Source of the DNA: QNFN01 sp964195335
GTDB taxonomy: Bacteria > Pseudomonadota > Gammaproteobacteria > QNFN01
Direction of reading: 5' to 3'
NCBI GenBank assembly: GCA_964195335.1
Contig: CAXMPC010000044.1
Coordinates: 1 to 25,140 of the forward strand
Length of the DNA stretch: 25,140 nucleotides
The notes under the pieces are model-generated. The model saw only the letters and a list, made by a program, of their open reading frames with translations. It ran no database searches and was not told where the DNA came from. Below are positions 15,009 through 23,529 of the stretch, in pieces (positions within the stretch are counted from its first letter, which is position 1; each line of letters opens with the position of its first letter). A program made the translations under genes and the position numbers.

Positions 15009-15887
15009 CTACTCCTCGGCGCGTTTCACAACCTGGCCGAGGTAACTCCGGAACGGTTCGCGCAAGTCGGGGTGACGCAACGCGTACTCGACCGTCGCCT
15101 CGAGGTAGCCGAGTTTGCTGCCGCAATCGTAGCGCCGACCCTGGAAACGGTAGCCGAGGATACGCTCCTCGCCGAGCAGCGCGGAGATGGCGTCGGTCAG
15201 CTGGATCTCGCCACCGGCACCCGGCGTGACACGCTCGAGGTGATCGAAAATAGCCGGGGTCAGGATGTAACGGCCGACCACCGCCAGGGTCGAAGGCGCC
15301 TCTTCCGGACGCGGCTTTTCGACAATGCCACGCAGCACGCAACTCGTCTGGTCGCAGGGCTCCGCGTCGACGATGCCGTAGCGGTTGGTCTCCTCGCGCG
15401 CCACCTCCTCGACCCCGAGGATGCTGCAGCGTTCGCGCTCGAACAACGCCGACATCTGCGCCAGGCAGGGAGAGCCGTTGCCGTCGATCAGATCATCGGC
15501 AAGGATCACCGCAAAGGGACTGTCTCCGACCACTTTACGCGCACAGAGCACGGCATGGCCGAGTCCGAGCGCCTCGGGCTGGCGCACATAGATGCAATTG
15601 ACGCCCTTCGGAACCACGTTGCGGACGATCCGCAGCAGCTCGTTCTTGCCTTTCTTTTCCAGCTCAGCCTCGAGTTCGTAATTCTTGTCGAAGTGGTCCT
15701 CGATCGCCCGTTTGCTGCTGCTGGTGACGAAAATCAGCTCGTCCGCGCCGGCGGCTATCGCCTCCTCGGCGGCGTACTGGATCAGCGGCTTGTCGACGAT
15801 CGGCAACATCTCCTTCGGGTTGGCCTTGGTCGCCGGCAGAAATCGGGTGCCGAGCCCGGCAACGGGAAAGACGGCCTTGCGGATCAT
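15009..15887 (-). CDS. galU: UTP-glucose-1-phosphate uridylyltransferase
   Basis: The 292-residue product is a clear GalU. It starts MIRKAVFPVAGLGTRFLPAT, with the nucleotide-binding glycine-rich loop, followed by KEMLPIVDKPLIQYAAEEA, the LGHAVLCA segment, and FAVILADDLID with metal-binding aspartates, then GIVEKPRPEEAPS. It makes UDP-glucose from UTP and glucose-1-phosphate in the cytoplasm, feeding polysaccharide, lipopolysaccharide and glycolipid synthesis. AAGGAG lies 6 nt before the ATG at 15887, which is preferred over an upstream in-frame start. The HD paralogue B gene follows after 4 nt and is probably co-translated. Confidence 0.97.
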   Translation of the reverse strand: MIRKAVFPVAGLGTRFLPATKANPKEMLPIVDKPLIQYAAEEAIAAGADELIFVTSSSKRAIEDHFDKNYELEAELEKKGKNELLRIVRNVVPKGVNCIYVRQPEALGLGHAVLCARKVVGDSPFAVILADDLIDGNGSPCLAQMSALFERERCSILGVEEVAREETNRYGIVDAEPCDQTSCVLRGIVEKPRPEEAPSTLAVVGRYILTPAIFDHLERVTPGAGGEIQLTDAISALLGEERILGYRFQGRRYDCGSKLGYLEATVEYALRHPDLREPFRSYLGQVVKRAEE

Positions 15888-15997
15888 CGCGGCTCCTTGC
15901 GGCTGAGTGGCGTGGCGGACCCCTGCTAAACTGGCCCGTCGAGCAACATCATACCGACCACCCAGGGCCGGCCCAAGATAATCCCGCATCGAGGACC

Positions 15998-16717
15998 ATG
16001 GACCGAACACCACAGATCCTGATCGTCGACGACGACCCGGAAATACGCGCCCTGCTGGGTGATTACCTGGTACGCCAGGGACTCAGGGCACACGCCGTCG
16101 GTGACGGCCAGGCGATGTGGCGCCTGCTCGATCGCCAGGAGGTCGACCTGATCGTGCTCGACCTGATGCTGCCGGGTGACGACGGGCTCGAACTCTGCCG
16201 TCAGCTGCGCACCCGCTCCGATATCCCGGTGATCATGCTCACCGCGCGCGGCGATGCCACCGACCGTATCGTCGGCCTGGAGCTTGGGGCCGACGATTAC
16301 CTGCCGAAACCGTTCGATCCGCGTGAGCTGCTGGCGCGGATTCGCGCGACACTGCGCCGTAGCGGCAGCCGTGAACGCAACGGGACAACGTCCCACCGAT
16401 TGCGCTTCGACGGCTGGACCCTCGACCGTCAACGACACGAGCTCTACGACCCGAACGGGACCGTGGTCCCGCTGAGTAGTGGCGAGTATCGACTGCTCGA
16501 GATCTTCGTCGAACGGCCAAATCGGGCCCTCGGACGGGAACTGCTGCTCGACCTGTTGCAGGGGCGCGAGGCGACCCCTTACGACCGCAGCGTCGATGTC
16601 CAGGTCAGCCGCCTGCGCCGTCGGCTGCATGACGCGGCCCGAGAACCACGGCTGATCAAGACCGTGCGCAACTCCGGTTACCTGTTCGCCGCCCACGTCG
16701 AACCAGTCGGCGATTGA
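15998..16717 (+). CDS. OmpR-family response regulator
   Basis: A 239-residue response regulator with an intact receiver (ILIVDDDPEIRALL with the acidic pair Asp11-Asp12, phospho-acceptor Asp55 in LIVLDLMLPGDDG, Thr82, Lys104 in YLPKPF) and a C-terminal winged-helix DNA-binding domain (LSSGEYRLLEIFVERPNRALGR..., VDVQVSRLRRRLHD, IKTVRNSGYLFA). It should regulate transcription after phosphorylation by the kinase encoded directly downstream, whose GTG start is 3 nt beyond its stop. GAGG precedes the ATG. The overall pattern, with LTARGDATDRIVGLELGADDYLPKPF, is that of OmpR itself, but the targets are unknown; the hopanoid genes just downstream are candidates by position only. Confidence 0.94.
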   Translation: MDRTPQILIVDDDPEIRALLGDYLVRQGLRAHAVGDGQAMWRLLDRQEVDLIVLDLMLPGDDGLELCRQLRTRSDIPVIMLTARGDATDRIVGLELGADDYLPKPFDPRELLARIRATLRRSGSRERNGTTSHRLRFDGWTLDRQRHELYDPNGTVVPLSSGEYRLLEIFVERPNRALGRELLLDLLQGREATPYDRSVDVQVSRLRRRLHDAAREPRLIKTVRNSGYLFAAHVEPVGD

Positions 16718-16720
16718 CCC

Positions 16721-18130
16721 GTGCGCCTGCTCCCCCGCTCCCTGTTCGCCCGCCTCGCGCTGCTGCTGTTCACCGTCCTGCTTGTGGCTCAGCTTGTCGC
16801 TCTGGCGGTCCAGCTCAGCGATCGCGCCCAGGTCTTCTACCGCGCCGTCGGCCTGCCACTGGCACAACGACTGGCGACAACGGTCAACCGGGTCGAGGCT
16901 CTGCCACCGCACCAACGCGAAGCGCGCCTGGCACTGTTCGGAGGTCCCCGACTGCGACTCGCCATGAAAACAGAACCGCAGCTTGACGCGAACAGCGACG
17001 CCGGTTGGCGTGGCCTGCTGTTGACGCGATTGCTGCGACGTGAACTTGGCCGCGAACGGCCGTTACGCCTCGCCCTGGCCGATGCCGCCTCGCTCGCTCC
17101 TCCGTCGGCTCCGATGCACCGTCCCGGCGGCCGCTTCGCCCCCGATGGACCGCGGCTGCGGCGCCACATGTCGGCCCTTGGCCTGCCGCCTGACGGTGGC
17201 GTCTGGATCCAGGTCGAGGTGAAACTCGACGACGGCCGCTGGCTTGCCGTGGAACGGCACCTCCCTCGCGACACGTTCCTGTCACCGACGCGGATGCTGA
17301 CCAGCCTCGCAGTGCTGCTGCTCGCGGTACTCGGTGTGTCGCTGCTGGCCGTACGTTGGCTGACCCGACCGCTCGAACGCCTCGCCCACGCCGCCGATAC
17401 CCTCGGCCGCGACCTCGACCAGCCACCGCTGCCCGATGCCGGACCGGACGAAATGCGTCGTGCCGCCAGGGCGTTCAACACCATGCAGGCGCGCCTGCAA
17501 CGCCTGGTCAACGACCGTGCCCGACTGCTGGCCGCGATCTCACACGACCTGAAGACACCGTTGACGCGGATGCGTCTGCGTGCCGAACAGACCGGGGAGA
17601 AGGAACTGCGTGCACGGCTGCAAGCTGACATCGACGAGATGACCCGCCTGGTCGAGACCACCCTGGATTTCGTCCGTGATACCGCCAGCGACGAGCCGAC
17701 CCGACCGCTCGATGTCGATGCCCTGCTCGGCAGCATGCAGGCCGACTACGAGGACACCGGCCGCGCCTTCGACATCGAAGGCCTGGCCATGGCGCCGTTC
17801 CCCGGCCGACCGCAGGCACTGCGTCGCTGTCTTGCCAACCTGGTCGACAATGCAATTACCTACGCCGGCACGGCAACGGTCGAAATCGACGACGGCTCCA
17901 CGGCCCTGGAACTGCGCATTATTGACAGCGGCCCCGGGTTGCCCGAAGAGGCACTGGAACGGGTGCTCGAGCCATTCCAGCGGGGCGAGACGTCGCGCAG
18001 CCGGTCGACCGGCGGCACCGGTCTCGGCCTGGCGATTGCGCGCAGCATCGCCCGTGCCCACGGTGGCGAGTTGACTCTCGCCAACCGCCCGGAGGGCGGC
18101 CTGGTCGCCCGCCTGCGCCTGCCCCGGTGA
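16721..18130 (+). CDS. EnvZ-like sensor histidine kinase
   Basis: A 469-residue inner-membrane sensor kinase. Membrane segments lie at about 8-31 and 192-212 and enclose a periplasmic sensor of about 160 residues rich in Arg, Ala and Pro. A HAMP linker (LTRPLERLAHAADTLGRDL) follows, then the phospho-acceptor His275 in ISHDLKTPLTRMRLRAE, and an ATPase domain with N box LANLVDNAITYA (Asn377), DSGPG at 402-406 and GGTGLGLAIARSIARAHGG at 431-449. All catalytic boxes are intact. The GTG start at 16721 is 3 nt after the response-regulator stop, so the two form a two-component operon. The signal sensed cannot be read from the sensor domain. Confidence 0.94.
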   Translation: MRLLPRSLFARLALLLFTVLLVAQLVALAVQLSDRAQVFYRAVGLPLAQRLATTVNRVEALPPHQREARLALFGGPRLRLAMKTEPQLDANSDAGWRGLLLTRLLRRELGRERPLRLALADAASLAPPSAPMHRPGGRFAPDGPRLRRHMSALGLPPDGGVWIQVEVKLDDGRWLAVERHLPRDTFLSPTRMLTSLAVLLLAVLGVSLLAVRWLTRPLERLAHAADTLGRDLDQPPLPDAGPDEMRRAARAFNTMQARLQRLVNDRARLLAAISHDLKTPLTRMRLRAEQTGEKELRARLQADIDEMTRLVETTLDFVRDTASDEPTRPLDVDALLGSMQADYEDTGRAFDIEGLAMAPFPGRPQALRRCLANLVDNAITYAGTATVEIDDGSTALELRIIDSGPGLPEEALERVLEPFQRGETSRSRSTGGTGLGLAIARSIARAHGGELTLANRPEGGLVARLRLPR

Positions 18131-18184
18131 AATGGGCGGCCCGTTCGGGCATCATGGCCTTCAGCATCGTCACCACCTGAACGC

Positions 18185-19039
18185 ATGACACCCCAGTCCT
18201 ACTGCGAGGAGCGAGCCGCGCGCAGCGGATCGAGCTTCTACTACAGCTTCCGCCTGCTGCCGCCAGAGCGCCGCGACGCCATCACCGCTCTCTACGCCTT
18301 CTGCCGCGAGGTCGACGACGTGGTCGACGAGTGCAGCGAACCGGCACTGGCGGCGATCAAGCTCAAGTGGTGGGACGAAGAGATCGACCACGCCTACGAC
18401 GGCAATCCCAAACACCCGGTTGGCCAGGCGCTGGCGCATCACGTTCGGCATTTCAACCTGCCACGTCCGGTGCTGCACGAAATCGTCGCCGGCATGGCGA
18501 TGGACCTGAGCCGCAACCGCTACCCCGATAACGCGGCCCTGGCCGACTACTGCTACCACGCGGCCGGCACCGTCGGCATCCTCGCCGCTCACATCTTCGG
18601 CTACCGCGACCCGGCCACGCTCGACTACGCGCGTGAACTCGGCCACGCGCTGCAACTGATCAACATCATCCGTGATGTGCGCGAGGACGCTGCACGCGGG
18701 CGCATCTACCTGCCGCAGGATGCCCTTGCCCGCCACGGGGTCACCGAGTCCGACCTGCTGCAGGGAAAGGCGTCGACCGGCCTGACCAACCTGCTCGCCG
18801 AACTCGCGGCCCAGGCACGCGACCACCACGAGGCCGCCCTCGCCCATCTCCCGGCTACCGATCGCGCCGACCAGCGGACCGGGTTGGTGATGGCAGCGAT
18901 CTACCTGGCCACCCTCGACGAGATCGAGCGCGACGGCTTCCGCGTGCTCGACCATCGCGTCCACCTGACGCCGCTACGCAAGTTGTGGATCGCCTGGACC
19001 ACCGCACGCCGCGAACGGCGCGTGGCACGGGCCGCCTGA
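18185..19039 (+). CDS. hpnD: Presqualene diphosphate synthase HpnD
   Basis: This 284-residue protein belongs to the squalene/phytoene synthase family. The first Asp-rich motif DDVVDE is at 44-49 and the second, DVREDAARGR, at 164-173; the YAFCREVDD and RGRIYLPQD segments are typical of HpnD. HpnD joins two farnesyl diphosphates into presqualene diphosphate, the first step of the HpnCDE route to squalene for hopanoids. The start codon of hpnE lies 3 nt after its stop, so the two are co-translated. The gene begins 54 nt after the histidine kinase, with no strong ribosome site. The alternative assignment, a phytoene synthase, is less likely given hpnE next to it. No hpnC is present in this window. 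Confidence 0.9.
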   Translation: MTPQSYCEERAARSGSSFYYSFRLLPPERRDAITALYAFCREVDDVVDECSEPALAAIKLKWWDEEIDHAYDGNPKHPVGQALAHHVRHFNLPRPVLHEIVAGMAMDLSRNRYPDNAALADYCYHAAGTVGILAAHIFGYRDPATLDYARELGHALQLINIIRDVREDAARGRIYLPQDALARHGVTESDLLQGKASTGLTNLLAELAAQARDHHEAALAHLPATDRADQRTGLVMAAIYLATLDEIERDGFRVLDHRVHLTPLRKLWIAWTTARRERRVARAA

Positions 19040-19042
19040 GTC

Positions 19043-20374
19043 GTGCCGAATCGCCTTCCTGTCGTCGTCGTCGGCGGCGGCTGGTCCGGCCTCGCTGCCG
19101 CGGTCGAACTCACGCGAGGCGGCACGGCCGTGACCCTGGTCGAATCGGCTCCCCGGCTGGGTGGCCGCGCACGCACCGTTGACGGCCCTTTCGGTGCCGT
19201 GGACAACGGTCAGCACTTGCTGATCGGTGCCTACCGTGAATTCCTCGGCCTGCTGGAGACGCTCGGTCTGCGCGAGGAGACGCTGCTCGACCGGCGCGCG
19301 TTGCAACTGCGCATGAGCGATCTCGCCGGTGGGCGCGAGGTCGTGGTCACGATCCCTGAACTTCCGGCACCGTTGCACCTGGCCAAGGGACTCGGCACCG
19401 CACGCGGGCTCACCATCCGCGAACGGCTGGCCGCGGTTCGCTTCACCGGCTGGTTGCAGCGACACCACTTCGATATCGACGACACCCCACTCGCCAGTCT
19501 TCTCGTCGCACGAGGTCAACCACCACTACTGACGCGTGCCTTGTGGGAACCGCTCTGCCTGGCGACGCTCAACACGCCTCTGGAGAAGGCTTCGGCGCGG
19601 CTCTTCGCCCGCGTCCTGCAGCGGACCTTCACCGGTCATCGCAGCAACTGCGATCTGCTGATGCCACGCGTCCCCCTTGGCGACCTGTTGCCGGAACCGG
19701 TCGCGGCCTTCGTCACCGCCAACGGTGGCGAGGTGCGCACAAGAAACCGGGCCGTGACCCTCCATGCACCCGACGGGCGACTGGCAGCGATCGAGATGGC
19801 TGACGGCTCCAGCCTGCCGGCAAGCCATGCCATCCTGGCGCTGCCACCGCCGGCTCTGAGGCCACTTCTGGAAGGCCACCCGTCACTGGCGTCGCTATGC
19901 AGCCGTCTCGAGCGCTTCCAGTACCAGCCGATCTGCACCGTCTACCTGCGCTACCCGGGTAACGTCGACCTCGACGGCCCGTTACGCGGCGTCCTCGGTG
20001 GCATTACCCAGTGGCTGGTGGACCGTGGCGACACCGGCACCCCGGGTGTGGTCGCCGCCGTGGTCAGTGCCGAAGGGCCGCACATGGCCCTCGATCGCGA
20101 GGCACTAGCCGACAAGGTAACCGCCGAGGTTGCCAAACTGTTTCCCACCTGGCCGGTGCCAATAGAGCGGCTGGTGATAAGGGAGAAACGTGCCACCTTT
20201 GCCAGCGTGGCCGGAGTCGAGCCGCTGCGCCCCGCCACGGTCACCCCCATGCGCGGCTGCTGGCTCGCTGGCGACTGGACCGCGACCGGGCTGCCTGCGA
20301 CGCTCGAAGGGGCCATCAGCAGCGGGGTACAATCGGCCCGCGCCGTCGCCTCCGCACTCCAGGCAGGCGATTGA
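19043..20374 (+). CDS. hpnE: Hydroxysqualene dehydroxylase HpnE
   Basis: A 443-residue FAD-dependent amine-oxidase-type protein. The N-terminus has the dinucleotide-binding motif VVVVGGGWSGLAAAVEL at 7-23 and LVESAPRLGGRARTV, and the C-terminus the second FAD-contacting region (MRGCWLAGDWTATGLPATLEGAISSG). Between them lies AVDNGQHLLIGAYREFL, as in HpnE. The enzyme reduces hydroxysqualene to squalene in the HpnC/HpnD/HpnE pathway at the inner membrane or cytoplasm. It starts with GTG 3 nt after hpnD. The two domains and operon position support the name; the distinction from a carotenoid desaturase rests on this context. Confidence 0.9.
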   Translation: MPNRLPVVVVGGGWSGLAAAVELTRGGTAVTLVESAPRLGGRARTVDGPFGAVDNGQHLLIGAYREFLGLLETLGLREETLLDRRALQLRMSDLAGGREVVVTIPELPAPLHLAKGLGTARGLTIRERLAAVRFTGWLQRHHFDIDDTPLASLLVARGQPPLLTRALWEPLCLATLNTPLEKASARLFARVLQRTFTGHRSNCDLLMPRVPLGDLLPEPVAAFVTANGGEVRTRNRAVTLHAPDGRLAAIEMADGSSLPASHAILALPPPALRPLLEGHPSLASLCSRLERFQYQPICTVYLRYPGNVDLDGPLRGVLGGITQWLVDRGDTGTPGVVAAVVSAEGPHMALDREALADKVTAEVAKLFPTWPVPIERLVIREKRATFASVAGVEPLRPATVTPMRGCWLAGDWTATGLPATLEGAISSGVQSARAVASALQAGD

Positions 20375-20405
20375 CCCAATCGCTGAGAGACGCGGAGAGA
20401 CATAG

Positions 20406-21185
20406 ATGCCCAGCGCCCCACCCGACGGTTATCAGCCTGCACCCGACCTGCTTGCCGGACGCGTGATCCTGGTCACCGGGGCCGGTGGCGGCCTGGGCAA
20501 GACGGCTGCCGTGACCCTGGCCGCCCACGGCGCGACCGTGGTTTTGCTCGGGCGCAAGGTGAAGCTGCTGGAACGGGTCTACGACATCATCGAGGGCGCC
20601 GGCGGGCCGCAGCCGGCAATCTACCCGTTCAACCTCGAAGGTGCCGCACCACAGGACTACGAAGAACTCGCCGCCCGTATCGGCGACTCCCTCGGCCGTC
20701 TCGACGGCCTGCTGCACAACGCCGCCCAGCTCGGCACGCTGACGCCGTTACGTCTCTATGATCCCGAGGTCTGGGCCCGCGTGCTGCAGGTCAACGTCAA
20801 CGCCCCCTACCTGCTGACCCGCGCCTGCCTCGACCTGCTGATGCAGGCCGACGACGCCTCGATCGTCTTCAGCGCCGACCGTGTCGGTCGCCAGGGCCGA
20901 GCCTACTGGGGCGCCTACGGGGTCTCGAAATTCGCTGTCGAGGGGATGATGCAGATCCTCGCCGACGAGCACGAAGGGACCAGCCCGGTGCGGGTCAACA
21001 GCCTCGATCCCGGCGCCGTGCGCACCAGCGGCTATCTGGCCGCCTACCCCGGTCTCGATCCCAACAGCCTGCCGCTGCCCGAGACGGTGATGCCGTGGTA
21101 CCTCTGGCTGCTCGGACCGGACAGCACCGGTATCACAGGCCAGGCGATGACAGCCCCCACCGCCAGCATCCCGACCTCCGACTGA
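20406..21185 (+). CDS. yciK: YciK-family short-chain dehydrogenase/reductase
   Basis: A 259-residue SDR with the cofactor motif TGAGGGLG at 24-31, the NAAQLG variant of the NAG motif at 105-110, and the catalytic triad Ser156, Tyr171 and Lys175 (YGVSK). The start DLLAGRVILVTGAGGG and the segment NVNAPYLLTRACLDLLMQA are characteristic of YciK. The family's natural substrate is not established. GGAGA lies about 9 nt before the ATG. It follows hpnE after 31 nt on the same strand and may be co-transcribed; in other gammaproteobacteria it is not usually linked to hopanoid genes, so a shared pathway is not implied. Confidence 0.9.
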   Translation: MPSAPPDGYQPAPDLLAGRVILVTGAGGGLGKTAAVTLAAHGATVVLLGRKVKLLERVYDIIEGAGGPQPAIYPFNLEGAAPQDYEELAARIGDSLGRLDGLLHNAAQLGTLTPLRLYDPEVWARVLQVNVNAPYLLTRACLDLLMQADDASIVFSADRVGRQGRAYWGAYGVSKFAVEGMMQILADEHEGTSPVRVNSLDPGAVRTSGYLAAYPGLDPNSLPLPETVMPWYLWLLGPDSTGITGQAMTAPTASIPTSD

Positions 21186-21193
21186 CACAGACA

Positions 21194-21215
21194 GGTCTGG
21201 ACGTTCGTCCGGACC
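21194..21215 (+). terminator. Strong hairpin after yciK
   Basis: A 10-bp stem with one G-T wobble (21194-21203 with 21206-21215) begins 9 nt after the yciK stop. It lacks a proper T-tract (ATATCCCTCTCCTT follows), so it may be an imperfect intrinsic terminator or a 3' stabiliser. Confidence 0.45.
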
Positions 21216-21287
21216 ATATCCCTCTCCTTGCATCCCGTACCGCGGATGCCTAGCTTTTCGTGTCAAGCAGACGAAAGAGGCATCCCG

Positions 21288-22067
21288 ATGGATTTGGCAT
21301 CCGAAACGATCGAAAAGCAGGCGCTGCAGCAACTGCACGATGCCGCCTCACCGGAACTGAGACGGGATATCGGCCTCCATACCCACGAGATCGGATCCAG
21401 CTTGGTATCGGTTGCCAGAGCGCTTCCGGATAGCGCGATCGTAATCAACCGGACCGTCGGCCTCGGCCTGTGGGAGACGGCGACACCGGTCATGCTGGAC
21501 ACGGTACTGGCCGCCTACAGTGACGCGGCAGTTGCGCAGTACTTCATCCATCTTCATCCGCAGTCGCAACCGACCGCACTGACTGACTGGCTCATCGCGC
21601 GGGGGGTGCCGGCGACACGCGGCTGGCAGAAATTCGAGCGGGGTCCCGGGGAACTGCCCGCGACACGCAGCGACCTGCAGGTTCGGCGTGTGGGCGCCGA
21701 GCACGGTGATGATCTTGCGCGAATCGTCTGCGACGCCTTCGACCTGGGTGACCTGGCCCGACCGTGGCTGGCGCGCCTTCATGGCCTTCGAAGGCGACGC
21801 GCCGGCCGGGACCGGGTCGGTATTCACCCGCGACGGCATGGCGTGGATGGATTTCGCGGGCACCGCCCCGGCATTCCGGCAACGTGGGTGTCAGGGTGCA
21901 CTGATCGCCGCACGGATCGCCTTCGCCCTCGAGCAGGGGTGCACGAGGCTGTTCACATGCACCGGGGAGCCGTACCGGGCGACCCCCAGCACTCCTACAA
22001 GAACATCGAGCGCGCCGGATTCAGGACTACCTACGTGCGAGACAACCACGCCCCGCCGGAGGCCTAG
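21288..22067 (+). pseudogene. GNAT acetyltransferase broken by two frame disruptions
   Basis: The gene starts at ATG 21288 (AAGAGG upstream) and reads MDLASETIEKQALQQLHDAA onwards in one frame to about 21770. The homologous protein then continues in the next frame: GWRAFMAFEGDAPAGTGSVF, MAWMDFAGTAPAFRQRGCQG (the GNAT acetyl-CoA loop) and LFTCTGE to 21969. It returns to the first frame for AVPGDPQHSYKNIERAGFRT and stops at 22067. The first shift looks like a short deletion, not a multiple of three, near 21759-21775. The second fits loss of one G at about 21968. Either the gene is dead or the two sites are assembly errors. Intact relatives transfer acetyl groups to unknown acceptors. Read through in one frame, the product lacks the cofactor-binding loop. 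Confidence 0.82.
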
Positions 22068-22128
22068 AACGAAATACGGTCATCGCCCTCTCCTGTTACC
22101 CCGGACAGATGAGCCGCCCCACCAGGGA

Positions 22129-22770
22129 TCAGTGTGAGCCAGGTTCAGGTGCCTTACCCGGGGCGTAGCCAATTACGCACCACGCAGCGACCGGATCCGA
22201 GTCCAGTTCCTCGCAGTGCACCGACTCGAATCCGGACGTCTCAAACAGCGCCACGGTATGGTTCGCCCAGATGGCGCCATCGGTGGCGCAGCCTGTCCCA
22301 CCCCGCGGTTGCAGCGTCAAGGCGAAGCTGCCGCCCGGCGTGAGTCGTTTGAGAGTCGCGTGGCATGTCGCCTCGAGATCGGGCAGGAACTGCACGACAT
22401 TGACACCGAATACCTTGTTGAACAACGGTTCATCCGGTGCCAGGTCGGCGAGTTCTCCGTGGACCAGCCGCAGCCGGCCTTCCTCAATTGATGGAACGTT
22501 ACGCCGGCGTGCCTGCACCAGCATCGTCAACGAGTGATCGACCCCGACCACACTCCCACGCCTGGCCGAGGCGACGCATTGCGCGAGGGCGAAACCAGGT
22601 CCGCAGCCGATCTCGAGTACCCGGTCACCGGGTTCGATCCTCAACAGATCCACTGTCCACCGATTTCTCTTACGGTTCGATGGTCGCAATCCCATCACCC
22701 AGCCGGCGAGGTGCCCCCCGATTCCATGTGGTCGCTCGAACTGATTGACGATGGCCTGTTGCAGGATCAT
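22129..22770 (-). CDS. Class I SAM-dependent methyltransferase
   Basis: A 213-residue protein with motif I VLEIGCGPGF at 51-60, the acidic strand VVGVDHS, and a motif-IV-like FNKVFGVNVVQFLPDLEA; these mark a Rossmann-fold methyltransferase of the small-molecule type. The N-terminus FERPHGIGGHLAGWVMGLRPSNRKRNRWTV recalls predicted methyltransferases near UbiE-like proteins. The acceptor is unknown. The ATG overlaps the stop of the small membrane protein gene by 4 nt (ATGA), so it is translated as the third member of the MarR-led operon. It should be cytoplasmic. Confidence 0.9.
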   Translation of the reverse strand: MILQQAIVNQFERPHGIGGHLAGWVMGLRPSNRKRNRWTVDLLRIEPGDRVLEIGCGPGFALAQCVASARRGSVVGVDHSLTMLVQARRRNVPSIEEGRLRLVHGELADLAPDEPLFNKVFGVNVVQFLPDLEATCHATLKRLTPGGSFALTLQPRGGTGCATDGAIWANHTVALFETSGFESVHCEELDSDPVAAWCVIGYAPGKAPEPGSH

Positions 22771-23018
22771 CGGACGGCATGGGGATGATGGGCGAGCATG
22801 CGCAGTGCTACGGCTGGAATCGCCACGACCAGCACGATCATCAGTTCCAGGGCCAGCGCATGCCGGAAGGCCATCTCGGGGACGGCGAAAAGCTCACTGA
22901 CAAACGTGTTCCAACCCCAGAGGAGGACGACACCCCCGGCCAGGAGCGCCCCGGTGGCGGACGCGAGTGCAAACAGCAGGTGCCTGACGGACATCGGTCT
23001 CGATTCATTTCTGCTCAT
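22767..23018 (-). CDS. Small two-helix membrane protein in MarR operon
   Basis: An 83-residue protein with two hydrophobic helices, HLLFALASATGALLAGGVVLLWGW and ALALELMIVLVVAIPAVALRML. The ATG at 23018 is chosen for AAGGAG 9 nt upstream and lies inside the 3' end of the MarR gene (14-nt overlap). Its stop overlaps the methyltransferase start. It should be inserted in the inner membrane. I do not recognise the family. Tight overlap on both sides suggests equal dosage with its neighbours. Confidence 0.8.
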   Translation of the reverse strand: MSRNESRPMSVRHLLFALASATGALLAGGVVLLWGWNTFVSELFAVPEMAFRHALALELMIVLVVAIPAVALRMLAHHPHAVR

Positions 23019-23529
23019 CACGGGTCTCCTTGGTGGTTCCGGCGAGTTGCCGGGTAAGTGCCTGCAGGGTTGTCGACACGGCCTGGAGGTCGGTCTGGTC
23101 GACAGCTGCGGCAAGACGTGAAAGATGGTGCTGCTCGCGCGCGCGGATGACCGCGAACCGCTGCGCGCCGACCGTGGTCAACACAACAAGCGACGACCGC
23201 GCGTGTGCCGGGTTTTCGCGCAAATCAACCAATGCATCGTCGAGCAGGCTGTTGACGATCGTCTGGATGTGTTGCCTCGAGACCCCTTTGGTAGTCGCGA
23301 TTCTGGGCACCGTGTCTGGTCCACGCGTGGCGAGGTGTTCGAGCACGGCACGCATCGCGGCCGTGATACCGAGGTCTTCGTGCAGATCGTCGGCAAAACT
23401 CTTCAACCGGTTGAAAGCCGCCCGGACGGCGACGATCACCTTGTACAGATCCGCTTCCCGGCCCTGCAGCACGACCTTTCTTGGCGTGTCGCCCTCAATT
23501 TCCGTCTTATTTGACAACATACTTGTCAT
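23005..23529 (-). CDS. MarR-family transcriptional regulator
   Basis: A protein of up to 174 residues with a winged-helix core: helical YKVIVAVRAAFNRLKSFADDL, then LGITAAMRAVLEHLATRG, the recognition region VPRIATTKGVSRQHIQTIVNSLL, a wing DLRENPAHARSSLVVLT, and a C-terminal dimerisation helix. MarR proteins bind palindromes as dimers and are released by small ligands or oxidation. The first codons lie inside a 21-bp perfect inverted repeat that also contains promoter boxes, so autoregulation is very likely. Two ATGs compete, 23529 and 23520. Neither has a ribosome site, and the promoter would place the transcript start at about 23520, favouring leaderless translation there (171 residues). The two genes downstream overlap it and each other. 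Confidence 0.9.
   Translation of the reverse strand: MTSMLSNKTEIEGDTPRKVVLQGREADLYKVIVAVRAAFNRLKSFADDLHEDLGITAAMRAVLEHLATRGPDTVPRIATTKGVSRQHIQTIVNSLLDDALVDLRENPAHARSSLVVLTTVGAQRFAVIRAREQHHLSRLAAAVDQTDLQAVSTTLQALTRQLAGTTKETRDEQK

Noticed and set aside
15926..16915. 329-codon minus-strand frame across the response regulator and kinase start
   Set aside because: It is antisense to a clear OmpR-type regulator and shows no domain of its own.
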